Positions 21,967 through 34,658 are shown, numbered from the stretch's first letter. The stretch is 64,000 bases of DNA from Wolfiporia cocos (GCA_029448655.1 JACCLO010000004.1:930001-994000); one strand, 5' to 3'. Made by a program: numbers and translations. The notes: a model not told the origin generated them from the letters alone.

Positions 21967-23976
21967 ATGAGTAACCGGAAACTAATATTCGTCATAAACA
22001 GTATTCACAATGTCCTCCATCTCCTCCAGCAGCCCACCACCCGCTCCCCGCCGCATGCGCGCCTCCGCTCAGAAGGCCCAGTGACCCCGGTAGCCGGTTC
22101 TTCAGGGATTCGACCCCTGATATCCCTGGAGAACCTGAGCGAGGAAGAAGAAGAAGAAGAAGCTGAGGATGCTCCCCCACAAAGGGAATCCCCAGCCAAC
22201 CCTATGGGAACGCGTCCGGGTACACCCATCGCCGGGTATCCGCCGGCCCGCTACACCCGACCACTCGGGCCCGTCACCACTCTAGCAATAGAGTATTCGG
22301 GTCCGGCTTGCCGTACCAACGACGAGGTCGAAATAGGCCTCAAGGCCTACCTCCCAGAGGAGGACCAGCACAAGGTGGATGCCCCCCTACATGGGGCAAT
22401 CTTTGACGCAGCCGTACAACGAAGTGCGGCCATAACACACGACCAGGTCGACACCCTCGGCCGAATGGTATACGCCCGCCTGGAGCGAGTCCACGGCAGA
22501 ATCGACTCCCTGGTCGGGCAATCCAGGGCAATCGAACAGATGGCCCAAGACGAACTGCACGAAGCGGTTAGTTCGCTTCGCAACGAGGTTGTGTCCACCT
22601 TGGTGGACCTTGGCAAGGAACTCCGACAGGAGTATACCGCCAAGTTCTCCGAAATGGAGAAACAGCTCCGGGACGAGTACCGGACTCGGATTGACGATCT
22701 CGAAGATGCGTTCGCCAAGCGCATGGAAAAGGTTGAGGAAGAACTTCGGAGGAGTCGCAAAAACCCCTCCGTTCCCAACCCTCCCGGCGTCCGCACACCC
22801 CCGGAAGAACCTGCACCGGCCCGCACAACTGAGGCCGCTGCCGCCGCACCACCTGCAGCCACTGCTGCAGCAGCCGTCGCACCGCAGATTCCAGGTCTGC
22901 CCCAAAACCTGAAAATCCCCCCTCCCCCCGAATTCTCTGGGTCATCTGGAAAGGTGACTGCACAGGAATGGGTGGAGAAGATGGGCCTGTACTTCGGTAC
23001 GCTCAGGGTCTACGACGACCATGACCGTATCACCACGGCCCTCTTCCGCGTCACAGGGGACGCATACAAATTTTTCTCGCCTCTCATCAAGAAGGCAGGA
23101 AACGGTGAACCTCTCGGCACCTGGGAGGATTTCACCAAATCCGTAATGGTGCAATACGGCAAGATGACGGATAAGGAGATCGCGAAGAAGGAAATTCGCG
23201 GTTACTACGGTACCAAGGGCAAGGAACTCGCAGAATCGAACTATTTCAATTACTGCGAACGATTCCGCACCCTCGGTCGTCTCTCCGAAACCGCCAACGA
23301 GACCCTGGTGTGGGAGTTCACCGAAACACTCCCCGAAAAGGTCAAGGACACCTTAAACGTCCTCGGCAAGACCCCATTCTTCAAGGCCCCGACCGACATC
23401 GAGCCCCTCATCGACTTCGCTCTGGAGATGTACCAAACGTCATATCCAGACAAGATCAAGGGCTCCATTTTCGAGAAGGCCGGCAAGAAGGACTCGGCCC
23501 CTGCTGAAAAGAAGGAGACGTCCTCCGCTTCTGCAAAAAAGTCGGAGAAAAAGAAGGACAAGGGAAAGGCGCCCGCCAAATCCCCCGCCAACACAGCCAA
23601 CGCTGTCTGCACATACTGCAAGCAGTCGGGACATTACTTCAACAAATGTCCTAAGCTTGCGGCAGACAAGGCCGCGGGAACGTTCGTGCCTGCCGCTCAG
23701 CGGTATGAACAACAATGGGCGAAGGATGCAGCTGCCGCGTCTGGAAAGACCACGGCTGCTCCTTCGGGTAGTGGAAAGGGACAGGCTTCTGGCAAGAAGC
23801 CGTACTCGGCGCCCCCCGCAGATGGCAAGACGTATCGTGCCCGAATGATCTGGGAAGAAGTCACGGCTGACTCAAGTTCAGCAGGACCCTCGGCCCCCGC
23901 CTCCAACACCGTCGCCACAGTCGGGACCCTTTCGGTTCCCCTCGCCCCCACTACGCGTCTCGAAGATGTCTTGTGA
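21967..23976 (+). CDS. Gag polyprotein of element B
   Basis: A 669-residue frame. The first 120 or so residues are proline/serine-rich with an acidic EEEEEEE-like tract. A coiled-coil-like helical segment follows (about 175-275), then an alanine/proline linker. The capsid-type retrotransposon Gag domain is at about 320-490 (AQEWVEKMGLYF to LEMYQTSYP). After a lysine-rich stretch comes one CCHC zinc knuckle, CTYCKQSGHYFNKC (about 545-558). The start codon is uncertain: an ATG in another frame at about 22010 soon stops. Gag ends in TGA at 23974-23976, overlapping the Pol ATG at 23966 by 11 nt. Confidence 0.88.
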   Translation: MSNRKLIFVINSIHNVLHLLQQPTTRSPPHARLRSEGPVTPVAGSSGIRPLISLENLSEEEEEEEAEDAPPQRESPANPMGTRPGTPIAGYPPARYTRPLGPVTTLAIEYSGPACRTNDEVEIGLKAYLPEEDQHKVDAPLHGAIFDAAVQRSAAITHDQVDTLGRMVYARLERVHGRIDSLVGQSRAIEQMAQDELHEAVSSLRNEVVSTLVDLGKELRQEYTAKFSEMEKQLRDEYRTRIDDLEDAFAKRMEKVEEELRRSRKNPSVPNPPGVRTPPEEPAPARTTEAAAAAPPAATAAAAVAPQIPGLPQNLKIPPPPEFSGSSGKVTAQEWVEKMGLYFGTLRVYDDHDRITTALFRVTGDAYKFFSPLIKKAGNGEPLGTWEDFTKSVMVQYGKMTDKEIAKKEIRGYYGTKGKELAESNYFNYCERFRTLGRLSETANETLVWEFTETLPEKVKDTLNVLGKTPFFKAPTDIEPLIDFALEMYQTSYPDKIKGSIFEKAGKKDSAPAEKKETSSASAKKSEKKKDKGKAPAKSPANTANAVCTYCKQSGHYFNKCPKLAADKAAGTFVPAAQRYEQQWAKDAAAASGKTTAAPSGSGKGQASGKKPYSAPPADGKTYRARMIWEEVTADSSSAGPSAPASNTVATVGTLSVPLAPTTRLEDVL

Positions 23977-26900
23977 AGAATGCACCAGCCCCGCAGCGGC
24001 TGGGAGCATACAGCTCCCTGAAGAAGAGCACCCCTACGACGGGGCTTCACAAGGACCCCTTATCTTGTGGGAAGATAAGGCGGTCTCACGTCACCCGGTA
24101 TCCCACCTCGGTATATTCGGCAACTCGGCAATGGACTTTGCCCAGAGGACTCGGACACTAGCTACACGTGCCCCTCCTGTAACACACTTTTATCCTGATC
24201 CCATCGCGCTCAAGTTCTTTACTTTGTATAATGTACATGGAAACGATTCACGAGACGACAATAAATCGTTTACAATCGAAGTAGAACTGTGGGTATACGG
24301 AAAGAAAGTCAACGTCATGGCACTAATCGACACCGGTGCATCAATAAGCGTCATCAATAAGAAACTCGTCCATGAGGAGAAGTTAGTCACTCAGAAACTA
24401 CCTTCGCCTCTCGAGATTCGCAACACCGACGGTACCTCTAATACCGCCGGTAATATCAATATGGCAGTTAAGGCTTATATGGTGCACGAGGAACACAAGT
24501 CCACCGAATTCTTGTATGTAATGGACGTACAGAATGCGGATGTGATCCTCGGTTACAACTGGTTCCTGAAACATAACCCGGACTTCAATTGGCCGGAAGG
24601 AACCTTTGTATACCGGTGTACAAAAAAATGCAAACATGGCAAACGGGTTTCGATTTCTGAGGAAGAAGACGAAATCGAACTCTGTAACATCTATCAGATC
24701 ATCAACGACTTTCCAATAGATTTACTCGGCTTAGAGGAGCCTGAGAATCCCTTTGTCGCTTGGGTGAGCACCCTTGACGAAGGAACGGAACTCCTTATCG
24801 ACGCCATTCAGTCGATAACGGAGAAGTCAGACGATGAATTCCTGACAGATGCGGATCTCCAGAAATGGAAATCCTTGGTTCCGGAGATATACCAGGAGTT
24901 TGGTCCCACGGTATTTTCTCAACGCGCATCCGAAAGGATGCCCGAACGGAAACCATACGACCACGCCATCGACTTCCCCGATGACGTAGTACTACCGCCC
25001 CCGGGTAAGGCATACAATATGTCTCCCCAGGAAGCGAACTCGCTAGATCAATGGATTCAGGAAGAATTACGGAAGGGCTACATCCAACATTCTAAATCCC
25101 CGATCGCGAGTCCGGTCTTCTTCGTCCCTAAAAAAGACGGCGGAGCCCGAATGGTTGTCGATTATCAAAAAATAAACGACATAACCATTAAAAACAGGTA
25201 CCCTCTCCCACGCATAGACGAGCTTATCGATAAGCTTAGCCAGGCTTCGATATTTACGAAGCTCGACTTGCATTGGGGTCACAACAACGTAAGAATCAAG
25301 GAGGGAGATGAATGGAAGACCGCATTCATTACGCCTAACGGCCTTTACGAAGCTGTAGTCATGTACTTCGGTTTTTGTAATGCACCCAGCACGTTCCAAC
25401 ACATGATGAACGACATTCTAGGGGACCTTATCAGAGAAGGAAAGGTCATTGTCTACCTAGATGACATCCTTGTGTTCGGTAACGACTTGCTGGAACACCG
25501 TCGCATCGTCAAGCAAGTATTACAAATCTTGCAAGACAACGACTTGTTCGCGAAGCCTGAAAAGTGCTTCTTCGAACAAAGCAGTATTGAATACCTGGGA
25601 ATGATTATTTCCAAAGGGAAAGTCGAAATGGACCCTAAGAAGGTAGCCGGCGTAATGGACTGGCCTACACCTGCCAAGGTGAAGGACGTCCAGGCCTTTG
25701 TTGGCTTCGCCAACTACTACCGTCGGTTCATTAAGGACTTCTCCAAAGTGGTTAAGCCGTTAACCAAACTGTCCAAGAAAAACACGCAATGGAACTGGGG
25801 ACCCGAACAAGCGGAAGCATTCCAGACCCTTAAGGAAGCTTTCACATCGGCCCCAATACTCCGGATCCCAGATCAGGAGTCCCCATTCCGCGTGGAAGCG
25901 GATTCATCTGATTACGCAACTGGTGCGGTACTATCGCAATACTCTTCGGAGGATAAGCTCTGGCATCCGGTAGCCTTTTACTCGAAATCTCTATCAGCAC
26001 CTGAAAGGAACTATGAGATTTACGATAAGGAGTTGCTTGCAATCATCCGCGCTCTAGAGGAATGGAGACATTACCTCGAAGGACACCCACACAAATGTGA
26101 AGTATGTTCGGATCATCTTAATCTGACATATTTCAAATCGGCACAACGGCTTACCAGGAGACAGGCACGCTGGAGTCTTTACCTGACAAGGTTTAACTTC
26201 ACAATGTGTCACAAACCCGGTAAAACAATGCTCACGGCTGATCCTCTGTCACGGAGGCCAGACCATGAAGAGGGGGTGGAACTCGATAATCGCGATCAAA
26301 TTTTGCTGAAACCGGAATATTTCACGGTTAGGGCGCTAGAAGCCGCACAGCAAGAGATACAATCAGGCGACGAGGACCTTCTCCGACAAATCCGACAAGC
26401 CCTCATGGACGATCAGATTACCAAAGATTACCAGGAACTACTGAAAAGTGGTCCCAAGGAATTCGGTAAAGATCTCCAGGAATGGAACATGGAGGCCGGA
26501 TTACTCCTCAGACGAGGAAAAGTGTACGTTCCAAAAGAGCCTAAGGAATTGCGCACGAAGATACTGGAGTTACACCATGACCATGTGACTGCCGGACACT
26601 TCGGACGATGGAAGACCTACAAACTTCTATCACGTAATTACTGTGTCACAGATTTATCTGGGGCTTACAGCATTTTTCCTATGATTATAGCAATTTACCT
26701 GGGATTTATACGTCTAACTACAAGTTATCTACGGGTTAACTCCCATTGCCACCACGACAAGCTCTTAACTGGGCTTATCAACCACATGACTAGCTTACAT
26801 AACGCTACAGTACAACCACGTCCAATAGCAATGTTACCGCTACGTCATAATGGTCTCGCCCACCATAGCAAGACCAGCCACGTCATAGATCCTAGATCAT

Positions 26901-29520
26901 AATGATAGGCCGAGCGCGGCACGCTCGCATAATAATGTCCACACATACAAACATCGCCTCATGGCAATGTTCTATTGGGTTGGCCTTCCCGGCTTCCCAC
27001 ACGTCATAAGATCCTTGATCACAATGACACCTCAGGCGCGCCACGCCTTCGCATAATAATGGCAACATGGCCAAATAGCACTATATTAGCACCAAGGCAA
27101 TATTGCTATAGGCTCGGCCTCCTCGGCCATCCCACGGACTCGGCGTTCTCCAAGTCCCGGGCTTCTGCCATCACGGCGTTGCCCAAACACCGGACCTCGC
27201 CTCACGGCTAAGTCCAACACATGCCCCGGTAACCATCCGGACCGGGCTGTAACACATGCCACGGTACTTCCCGTCCAATGGCATAACGACCTCGGCGTCT
27301 CGCCTTGGTCATCCAACGAAGCACGGCCAATCGCCATTATACCTCACGGTATCCGGCAACCGGCTTCTCCTATACCCGGGCTGTGCCCGCGTTATCACAA
27401 CAATAAGACATAAATCCCTCTCTTACGATTGGTTCGGCCATTAGGGCCTACCACGGCCATTGTAGATAGAGAGTCCTAAAACATTAGATAAGATAAGCTT
27501 CGCCACTTGGCAAAGCCACATAACCCGGTAAGGACATAGCTAGCTAGTAGCACGTGACCTTCCCGCACACATGTATATAAGTAGGAGCCAAGCGCTCTTT
27601 AACTTTAGTTCTATTCTTCTCGGTGTCCGCCGTAGAAGATACCTCCAATATCCCTGCTGCACCTGAGTACTCTACCTCCCCAAGTCGCCTTAGTATTAGG
27701 ATACAGGCTTGGTGAGTCCCACAGAGCATTCTGTCTCATACTGGTGGCCCGGAATGACCACAATGGTAAAGCAATACGTGGAAGGTTGTGACACATGCCA
27801 ACGCATGAAGAACCGCAACCAGACCCCGTATGGACCCCTGCAACCGCTCCCAGTACCGGAAGCACCCTGGGACACAATCACCATTGACTTCATCGTTCAC
27901 TTACCACCCAGCGGCAAATTGAAACAATTCAATGCTATTATGGTAATAGTGGACCGATTGACCAAGCGCGCGCATTTCATTCCCACGTCAGACAGTATCA
28001 CGGCAAAAGAATTAGCGAACCTCCTGTACCTTCGGATTTATCCGAACCACGGACTCCCGAAACAAATCATTTTGGATAGAGGACCCCAATTCGCTTCCGA
28101 GCTATTCAAGGGATGGTGCGAACAATTGGGAATTCCCGCAAGCAGATGGCCAGACGGAGAGAATCAACCAGATTCTAGAACAATACCTGCGATGTTACAT
28201 CGACGTTATCCAAAAAGATAACGGGGTGTTCTATCTCCCCACGGCAGAATTTGCGTACAACAACGCGGCTAGCGAGACAACAAAGAATAGTCCATTCTAA
28301 GTAGGAAGGCACCCCAATGCAGGACCTGCGGATTTGAAACCGACGCAATACTCGGATTTAAATCAATTTGCTTACGCCAGATGGTCAGCACAGGAACAGG
28401 CTAAGGCAGCAATGAAATTAGCTGCTGAACGCTGGTCTTGGTACTATGATCAACACAAGCGCTCGGTACCGTTTAAAGTCGGCGACAAAGTACTCATTGA
28501 CGCCCGTAGCTGGCAAGACTCCGAAAGAAGTCTTAGTCCACGCTATTTGGGACCATTTAAGATAATCGAACAATTATCTCCGGTCACCTTTAGGGTACAC
28601 ATGGACGAGCAATACAGGGCTTATCACCCCGTATTCCACGCTTCCAAGTTGGTTATGTACAAGGACCCTGTGCATCAGAAGAAACCAGAGCCTCAACCAG
28701 AAATGGTCGACGGCGAAGAACTATGGGAAGTCGAGAAGATTTTAGATCATTGTCTCCGCGCAGGAAGAATTGAATACAGAATCCGATGGAAAGGATTCGG
28801 TATCAATGACGACTCCTGGGTACGCGAAGCCGATCTCAACACGGCATACAACATTCTGCAGGAATACAAGGCTTCACACGCCATTCCAATGCAGGATGTT
28901 CCCCTCAGGCGATCAGCTAGAAGGAAAGAAGCAGTTCACGTCTTCGACCCTGACAGCGACGACTGGGAAGCCAACGAATGCACCTGGCCAGACGACTGGC
29001 CGCAGTATCGCGAGGAATTCGCAAAGGACCCTAAGCAGCACATGGTTAGGCACCCCGACGGGGGATGGATGTCTGCTGACATTAACCAAAATGCGGATTT
29101 GAAAATCGTAGTCGGTGAAGGCGGCCGAATGCCGGAAAAAGGAACTAAGGACTCAGTCGGTTTCGACCTGTACACTGCAACAGGCGATGTTCTGCCAGCC
29201 CACGGGCAGACAGAATACAACACTAAACTGAAGATCCAAGTACCTTTTGGCACTTACGGACGCATCGCCCCCCGCTCTAGTCTTGCCCAAAAAGGCATAG
29301 ACGTAATGGGTGGCGTTATCGACCACGATTACCAAGGCGAAGTAATCATCATTCTCCGAAATCACTCCGACATATCTATCGATATCCGGGCCGGAGATAG
29401 CATTGCCCAGCTTATCTGCGAAGTTGCAAAGGACCCGCACATTACTCTGCACGGAAAATCCTATTTCGAAAATAAGAAATCCGAACGCGGTACTGGTGGA
29501 TTCGGCTCCACAGGAAAGTA
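23966..29520 (+). pseudogene. Pol of element B: protease, RT, RNase H, integrase (broken), chromodomain, dUTPase
   Basis: Pol starts at an ATG overlapping the Gag stop, in the +1 frame relative to Gag. The protease active site is LIDTGAS (about residue 122). RT has the YLDD motif near residue 496. RNase H and the integrase zinc-binding start follow. Integrase is cut by the solo LTR 26644-27738 (TSD TACTG), after which the core resumes at 27739. DRGPQFAS is present, but relative to element A 26 bp are missing near 28132, which shifts the frame before the catalytic glutamate. A TAA at about 28298 follows. From 28334 the frame is open: integrase C-terminus, chromodomain (about 28715-28860), a linker, then a full dUTPase with five motifs to TAA near 29521. 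dUTPase removes dUTP and would limit uracil in cDNA. Confidence 0.92.
26644..27738 (+). repeat. Solo LTR in the integrase of element B, TSD TACTG
   Basis: It is 1095 bp, TGTCACAG...TTCTGTCTCA, flanked by TACTG at 26639-26643 and 27739-27743. TATATAAG near 27573 is followed by the small hairpin GGAGC/GCTC, and GGTGAGTCCCACAG lies near the 3' end. It is the longest solo LTR of the window. Related sequence occurs at 5608-7191 and, on the minus strand, at 33730-34658. Confidence 0.94.
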
Positions 29521-29560
29521 ATCGTTCCATTAGGGACAATGAAACCTGAGGAGGGGGTAA

Positions 29561-30808
29561 TGTCACAGATTTGGGACATGCCACTAATTTTCCCGTATTT
29601 TTACCTATTTATCTGGTATTTCTACGACCTTGTAGATGTCACAGACTCACCGGTCTGTGCGACCATGGCTACATGGGAAACACCCACAGCCCTCCACAAG
29701 GCTGCAACGACGCGCAGCGGCGTACTCAAAGGTCCATCCAAGCAACGGAGTCGCGAGGTGCCCTGACGTCGAAGGCGCAATCACAGTCAAGGGAGAGAAG
29801 ATGGGGCCCCGGGCCAGCAGTAACACAGACGAGTTAGCGAGTAAGGGGGATTATCCCATTGACAAGAATCTGAGAGATGGGGTGTAAGCCCACATCTCGA
29901 CGTAATATATACATGACGATAGTAACTACGAGTCGTGCCCTAAAGTAATGGCCCGTGCGCATTATCTAAGAGGCACATGACAAGTAACGTACATGTAACT
30001 ACTGTGACCGTAACGTGTCTGTACCTGAGGCGCGCGCTACCCTACAGCGCTAAACTACTGAGTCAGATGATCTATATGGCTGGAGGAGACGCTGGAGGTG
30101 GCTGAGGATCAGGAAGACGCGCGCGCACCTAGCGGCGCCTATGAATACCAATAGCGAGGGATGTACAGATACCCCCCAGGAGTGATCCGTGACAGTAGAC
30201 ATTTACGCTGTTAAGCGCCCGTCTACACGTACACCCAACCAAATAACACGTACACAACGCGGTATACGTCCACCTGTCATAACAACACGTACATAACACG
30301 CTCGTACGCGTCAATGACTCAGCGGACTAACCTCCGGTGTCACGCACCTTACTCATATCCCGATACCGGGCTATGTCAGTACAATTGGATAAGCGGCCCG
30401 CTCGTTATCACATGCCAATGCCCTTACGATTACTCATATCCCGATACCGGTATATAGTTATCACATGCATGGCTTACTAACGTAGCTACAGCCACTTCCA
30501 CAACATGGACCTACGGTCCAAACAAACGTTCTTACTGGTGCGGCCATTACTGGCGCACATGGTCTATTGTAGTTTACGACTAAGCTGTATCTGTGCACAG
30601 ACCATCTTCATGTTTGGTTCCCTTACCGGTAACCAATGCATGTATATAAGTAGGGCTATCACTACGATAAGCCTTAGATTTGTTCTCTGCATTCGCTCAG
30701 TTACACATCATACCTGCTTGCGCCTACTAGCTCCCTCACCAACCTACCAGCAACTCCTTCAAGTCGCCTTATAGGTTATAGTGTGAGTCCCACAACTAGT
30801 TTGTGTCA
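29561..30808 (+). repeat. 3' LTR of element B, split by a solo LTR
   Basis: It begins TGTCACAGATTTGGG after the purine tract GAGGAGGGGGTAA and ends TTTGTGTCA at 30808. The solo LTR 29637-30194 lies inside. Confidence 0.93.
29637..30194 (-). repeat. Solo LTR in the 3' LTR of element B, TSD GTAGA
   Basis: It is 558 bp, TGTCACAGACT...CCGTGACA, flanked by GTAGA at 29632-29636 and 30195-30199. The minus-strand inverted repeat GAGATGGGG/CCCaCATCTC is at about 29873-29898. Family as 6345. Confidence 0.94.
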
Positions 30809-30847
30809 ATTACGGTCACTACATCACTCGTTACTATACATCCGTTA

Positions 30848-31489
30848 TGTCACAAGAAAGGTGATATCTCATCTTTTCCTTTATCTAAGACATGTAGGCT
30901 ACCGTATCCGAGTCCAAGGGTCCTCACTAAAGCCCTTAAGGCCTAAGCCATGCGGCGTGCCCATTACGGGACATGTCCGACTTGTGTATCGCATGCTAGA
31001 AAGATAGTCACGTGATCACGATGCGTAGGCAGGTGACCGCGTAGCGGCACCTGACCTGAACGATCACGACACCGCGTTTGCGGCATCCCTTTGGGCGCCG
31101 CTGACGCCTTGTCAACGAGTCATCAGCGGCCGCCATTACTGGCCGGCCGCTTACTAATACATAACGATGGCCTTAGCAATGCCGATAGGGCTGCGCACGG
31201 ACCATAACGTTAGGGCAGGTAGATACTGAGTAGTTACCTCGCCCCTCATGTATATATACCAAGTTCTGGGACACTAGGTCCTCAGAACTAGTATTCTCAT
31301 CTTAGGGCTTAGGCCCGCTTGGTGATCCACCTGCTTGAGTGCTCGCCCTGCCTTGCCAACTTGACATACATCGTCACCTCGACTGAGGGCTTACCTCTGT
31401 AATACACGTACTTGGGTTCTCCTTCGCCTATGCCGAATCAAGGCTACGCCTAGGGGTTTAGAGCATAAGCGGCAAGTCATCTTGTGATA
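30848..31489 (+). repeat. Solo LTR in LTR D, TSD CGTTA
   Basis: It is 642 bp, TGTCACAAGAAAG...CTTGTGATA, flanked by CGTTA at 30843-30847 and 31490-31494. TATATATA lies near 31252, and the inverted repeat around GTTCTGGG...CCTCAGAAC at 31263-31288. Confidence 0.92.
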
Positions 31490-32076
31490 CGTTAGTAGTC
31501 ACATGGCCTCTTAGTTACGGCACACAGACCATCTCTTTAGGGCAGCCATTACTGGCTTGACGTTCATGTATTTAAGACGTAGAAAGATGAGGCTTACCCT
31601 CATCTTTAGGATTCTCGGCAATGGGTAGTAGGCCCCTTTCTATACTCTGACTCCCTGCGTGCTGCGCTCGTTGCCGACACCACCAACATCTCTTTGTCAC
31701 TCTAAGCTTGCTAGACTGGTAGTGACGCCATACAGCCTGACTCGCCGTATCACAGTACGGCGTACGCATGATATGCCAGCCGCAGACTACCCCAGGTACA
31801 TGTATAAGGTGTAATATACAGAGGTAGCTTCCAGGGTGACCGGTGGAACAAGGGCGACCGCAGACTAGCACACATGAGATACGCAGTAGAGGCGCATTGG
31901 GCGCATTGATGAGAATCTAAAGGATGAGGAGACGTCCTCATCCCTACTGCATTATATACATGACGGCACTCTTATTGTACACTAGCTACCTTGCCCTAAA
32001 GAGGGTCTGTGCGCAGAAGGCGCACAGACGTAACGCTGTAACTAGTGACGCTGGTCATGTGCTACTTGTGACCATG

Positions 32077-32979
32077 TGTCACAGAACGGTGTGGCATTTC
32101 CTTTCGTTCATAGTCACCTGACTTTTAGATAAGATCTTGTAGAGATAAGACAAGGGTATGTAGACCACGGTCACAACTAGCACATGACTGCGTCACTTAG
32201 TTACTGCGTTACGTCTGTGTGCCTTCTGCGCACAGTGTTACAGATTCTGGGCTATCGCCTGGGATCTGCCCTCTCCGTGGGTTGAACGTGTAGACTGGTG
32301 CGTTCAAGGTCACGTGGCCTATAGATTAGATACAGATTGTTGTAGATAGTAGGGTTACGGCCCGTCCTCCCCGCCGGTCCGCTCACGTGTTAGGTAGATG
32401 GCGTTTGTATTGCGTGCTATTGCGTAGCGGTGCACGGCCCCCTTTAGGGTGGGTCAACCCCCAGTAGTTACGCTGCCTCTGCCTGTATATATAGTACGTC
32501 GAACTGGGGCTTACTCCCCAGTTCTGTCAATCTCGTTATTGGGGGCGCTTCCCCTCTTACTGCTACCACTAGGCGTGCTACCCTTGAAGTCCTCGTCACC
32601 ACACCTCGCCGACACTTGAGACGGTGTTGTACCTCGGCTTATCACGTGGGCTAGAGCTGAGAGATAGGGTGTATAGAGAGAGAGTAGAGGAGTATAGGCG
32701 AGCCTATGTCAGTTTGTGACACACAGACCCTCTTTAGGGCAAGGTAGCTAGTGTACAATAAGCGCACTGTCATGTATATATAGCAGTAGGGATGAGGACG
32801 TCTCCTCATCCTTTAGATTCTCTCATCTATTGCGCCCAATGCGCCTCTGCTATACATTGCGCGTGCTAGTCTGCTAGAGCCTCAGCCTTACCGGTCGCCC
32901 TGAGGGTCTCCCTGCACATACAATAGTGCATAGACATTGCGGCATAGCGACTAGTATCACAGTACGTAGCACTGTGATA
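32077..32979 (+). repeat. Solo LTR inside 31748-33073, TSD CCATG/CCGTG
   Basis: It runs TGTCACAGAACGG...CACTGTGATA, flanked by CCATG (32072-32076) and CCGTG (32980-32984). The inverted repeat is at 32790-32811. It is the same family as its host but inverted, and holds the solo LTR 32236-32721. Confidence 0.87.
32236..32721 (+). repeat. Solo LTR inside 32077-32979, TSD CACAG
   Basis: It is 486 bp, TGTTACAGATTC...GTTTGTGACA, flanked by CACAG at 32231-32235 and 32722-32726. TATATATAG lies near 32485, with inverted repeat GAACTGGGG/CCCCAGTTC at 32501-32524. This is the deepest level of the right-hand nest (C > D > 31748 > 32077 > 32236). A minus-strand relative is at 41902-42356. Confidence 0.93.
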
Positions 32980-33078
32980 CCGTGAGTTACATACCCTCGT
33001 CTTATCTACAACAAGATCTTATCTAAAGTCAGGTGACTATAAACGAAAAGGAACGCCACACCGTTCTGTGACACGCTG

Positions 33079-33638
33079 TGACACCGACTTACGTCTGTGC
33101 GACCCCTGGGCTCAGGGGGATCCATACACGCCTCTACAGGGCCATAAGCTAACGCGCCAGCGGTGAGCGCAGAGGCTACACGGGTAATGAGGTTCATTCC
33201 CTAGTGTACGCCGACTTAGCGTCGCAGGCTCACAGACGAGGGAGACGAGATATGGGCCCCGGGCCAGAGAGCACACAGCAATAGTAAGAGAGGAGCTTGT
33301 CAGCTCATTGTCGAGAATCCTAAAGATGGGGAGTAAGCCCCATCTTGTCGTAGGTTATATACATGGATGGAAGAGCGGAGCGGGCTACCCTAAAGTACTG
33401 GCCTGTGCGCATGTAACTAAGGTGACCGTGATGCTACGCTACCATGTATCTAAGTGTGACCGTCATGTGTCCGTACCTGAGGCACGCGCTACCCTACAGC
33501 GCTAACCAGGCGGTCAGGTGACATACAGTATCTGGGCGCGACGTGGAGGTGGCTATGGTATAGAGGGCGTCGTACGCCTAGCGGCGCCGTATACCCTATA
33601 GCGAGGGAGTCTAATTAATAAAGGAATAATTTGTGACA
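33079..33638 (-). repeat. Solo LTR in LTR D next to 31748-33073, TSD CGCTG
   Basis: It is 560 bp, TGACACCGACTTACG...ATTTGTGACA, flanked by CGCTG at 33074-33078 and 33639-33643. The left CGCTG is also the right duplication of 31748-33073. The minus-strand inverted repeat is at 33323-33346. Family as 6345. Confidence 0.92.
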
Positions 33639-33729
33639 CGCTGCCCTTCCTTCGCAAGCCGCTGGAGATTAGGACTTAGGAGATTAGGGGTTCCCCAGCA
33701 GGACCGGTCGCACAGTCTGGTGAGACTGT

Positions 33730-34658
33730 TGACACAGACCAGGCTGTGGGACTCACCATCTAACCCTAGTGGGGAGGGATAGTAAGAATGCCTGATACAG
33801 TGCAGCAGAGAGTGAGAGACTTCTACGGCGGATGCCGAGAAGAATAGAACTAAAGATAAAGGCATCAAGCCCTAGTCTAAAATACATGTAGGGACGGGTC
33901 ATGTGCTACTATACAGTACATGCCCGGGAAGGAAGGTGTGGCTTGGTTGCTATGTTAGCGACCAAGGTACGTACGCTATTCTACAAAGGTCGTGACCCGC
34001 CGGTAATGGCCGAGCCAATCATAAAAGAGAGAGCGTGTGGTGCCATTGCAAGATGGACATGTGGATATGGGCTTAGCCCGGATATACGTGAAGGCCGGAG
34101 GACCGGTCCGGAGGTTGGGATTCGCCGTGATGGCAGAAGCCCGGGGATTGGTATGTACCGATCCAGGAGAACGGGCCGTAAGGCCGGTCCAATGGCGATA
34201 TTAGCGTAGAGCTATTATTGCGTTATGGCATCATTCTATTGCTAGGATGTTGCGACGTGTGACATCATCATTTGATATGATCAGATGGTGGGGCGGTCTA
34301 GCTTAGGGGCTGGACCGGTTGACGTAGCGATGACGTTGCTGGGTCTGGACTATGATGCAAGTAGCCGTAGCTAGGATAGCTGATGGTGACGTTGCCGTGA
34401 TGTCATAAGTCTGGGCTGAAGCCGTTGCGGCTGTAGCTATGACGTTGGTTATGACATAGAAGTCCTGACTAGTGTGTTATTGCGTAGTCATGGGTGCTTA
34501 GTATCGTGTCATTACGTTACGTAAGCTATAAGTCCGTGTTAGGGGCTTATCGTATGGCGTGTACTGATAAGTACAGGATAACCCATAGGTATGCGTAATA
34601 ATACCGGATAAATGGCAGAAAATAGCGGAAAAAATGTCTCAGACCTAGATCTGTGACA
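33730..34658 (-). repeat. Solo LTR near the 3' end of LTR D, TSD ACTGT
   Basis: It is 929 bp, TGACACAGACC...GATCTGTGACA, flanked by ACTGT at 33725-33729 and 34659-34663. The minus strand shows GGTGAGTCCCACAG near its 3' end and CATGTATTTTAG as promoter. Confidence 0.92.

Larger units (their letters stand above)
18632..30808 (+). mobile_element. Ty3/gypsy chromodomain retrotransposon B with C-terminal dUTPase
   Basis: Order: 5' LTR 18632-19922, self-priming PBS 19925-19935, ORF1 20942-21865, Gag 21967-23976, Pol 23966-29520, purine tract, 3' LTR 29561-30808. It is flanked by GTTAC (18627-18631) and ATTAC (30809-30813), one mismatch. Three solo LTRs have inserted into it: in the 5' LTR (19006), in integrase (26644) and in the 3' LTR (29637). 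Without these it is about 9.9 kb. It is the same family as A. Gag is open and Pol is broken in integrase, so B is not autonomous now. Confidence 0.92.
31748..33073 (-). repeat. Solo LTR in LTR D, TSD CGCCG/CGCTG
   Basis: It runs TATCACAGTAC...TTCTGTGACA, flanked by CGCCG (31743-31747) and CGCTG (33074-33078). A minus-strand inverted repeat GGATGAGGA/TCCTCATCC lies at 31922-31943. Another LTR of the same family (32077-32979) is inserted in the opposite orientation, so 31748-32076 and 32985-33073 are its own sequence. Confidence 0.87.

Noticed and set aside
22347..22963. Minus-strand frames opposite Gag of element B
   Set aside because: They are antisense shadows of the intact Gag frame with its zinc knuckle.
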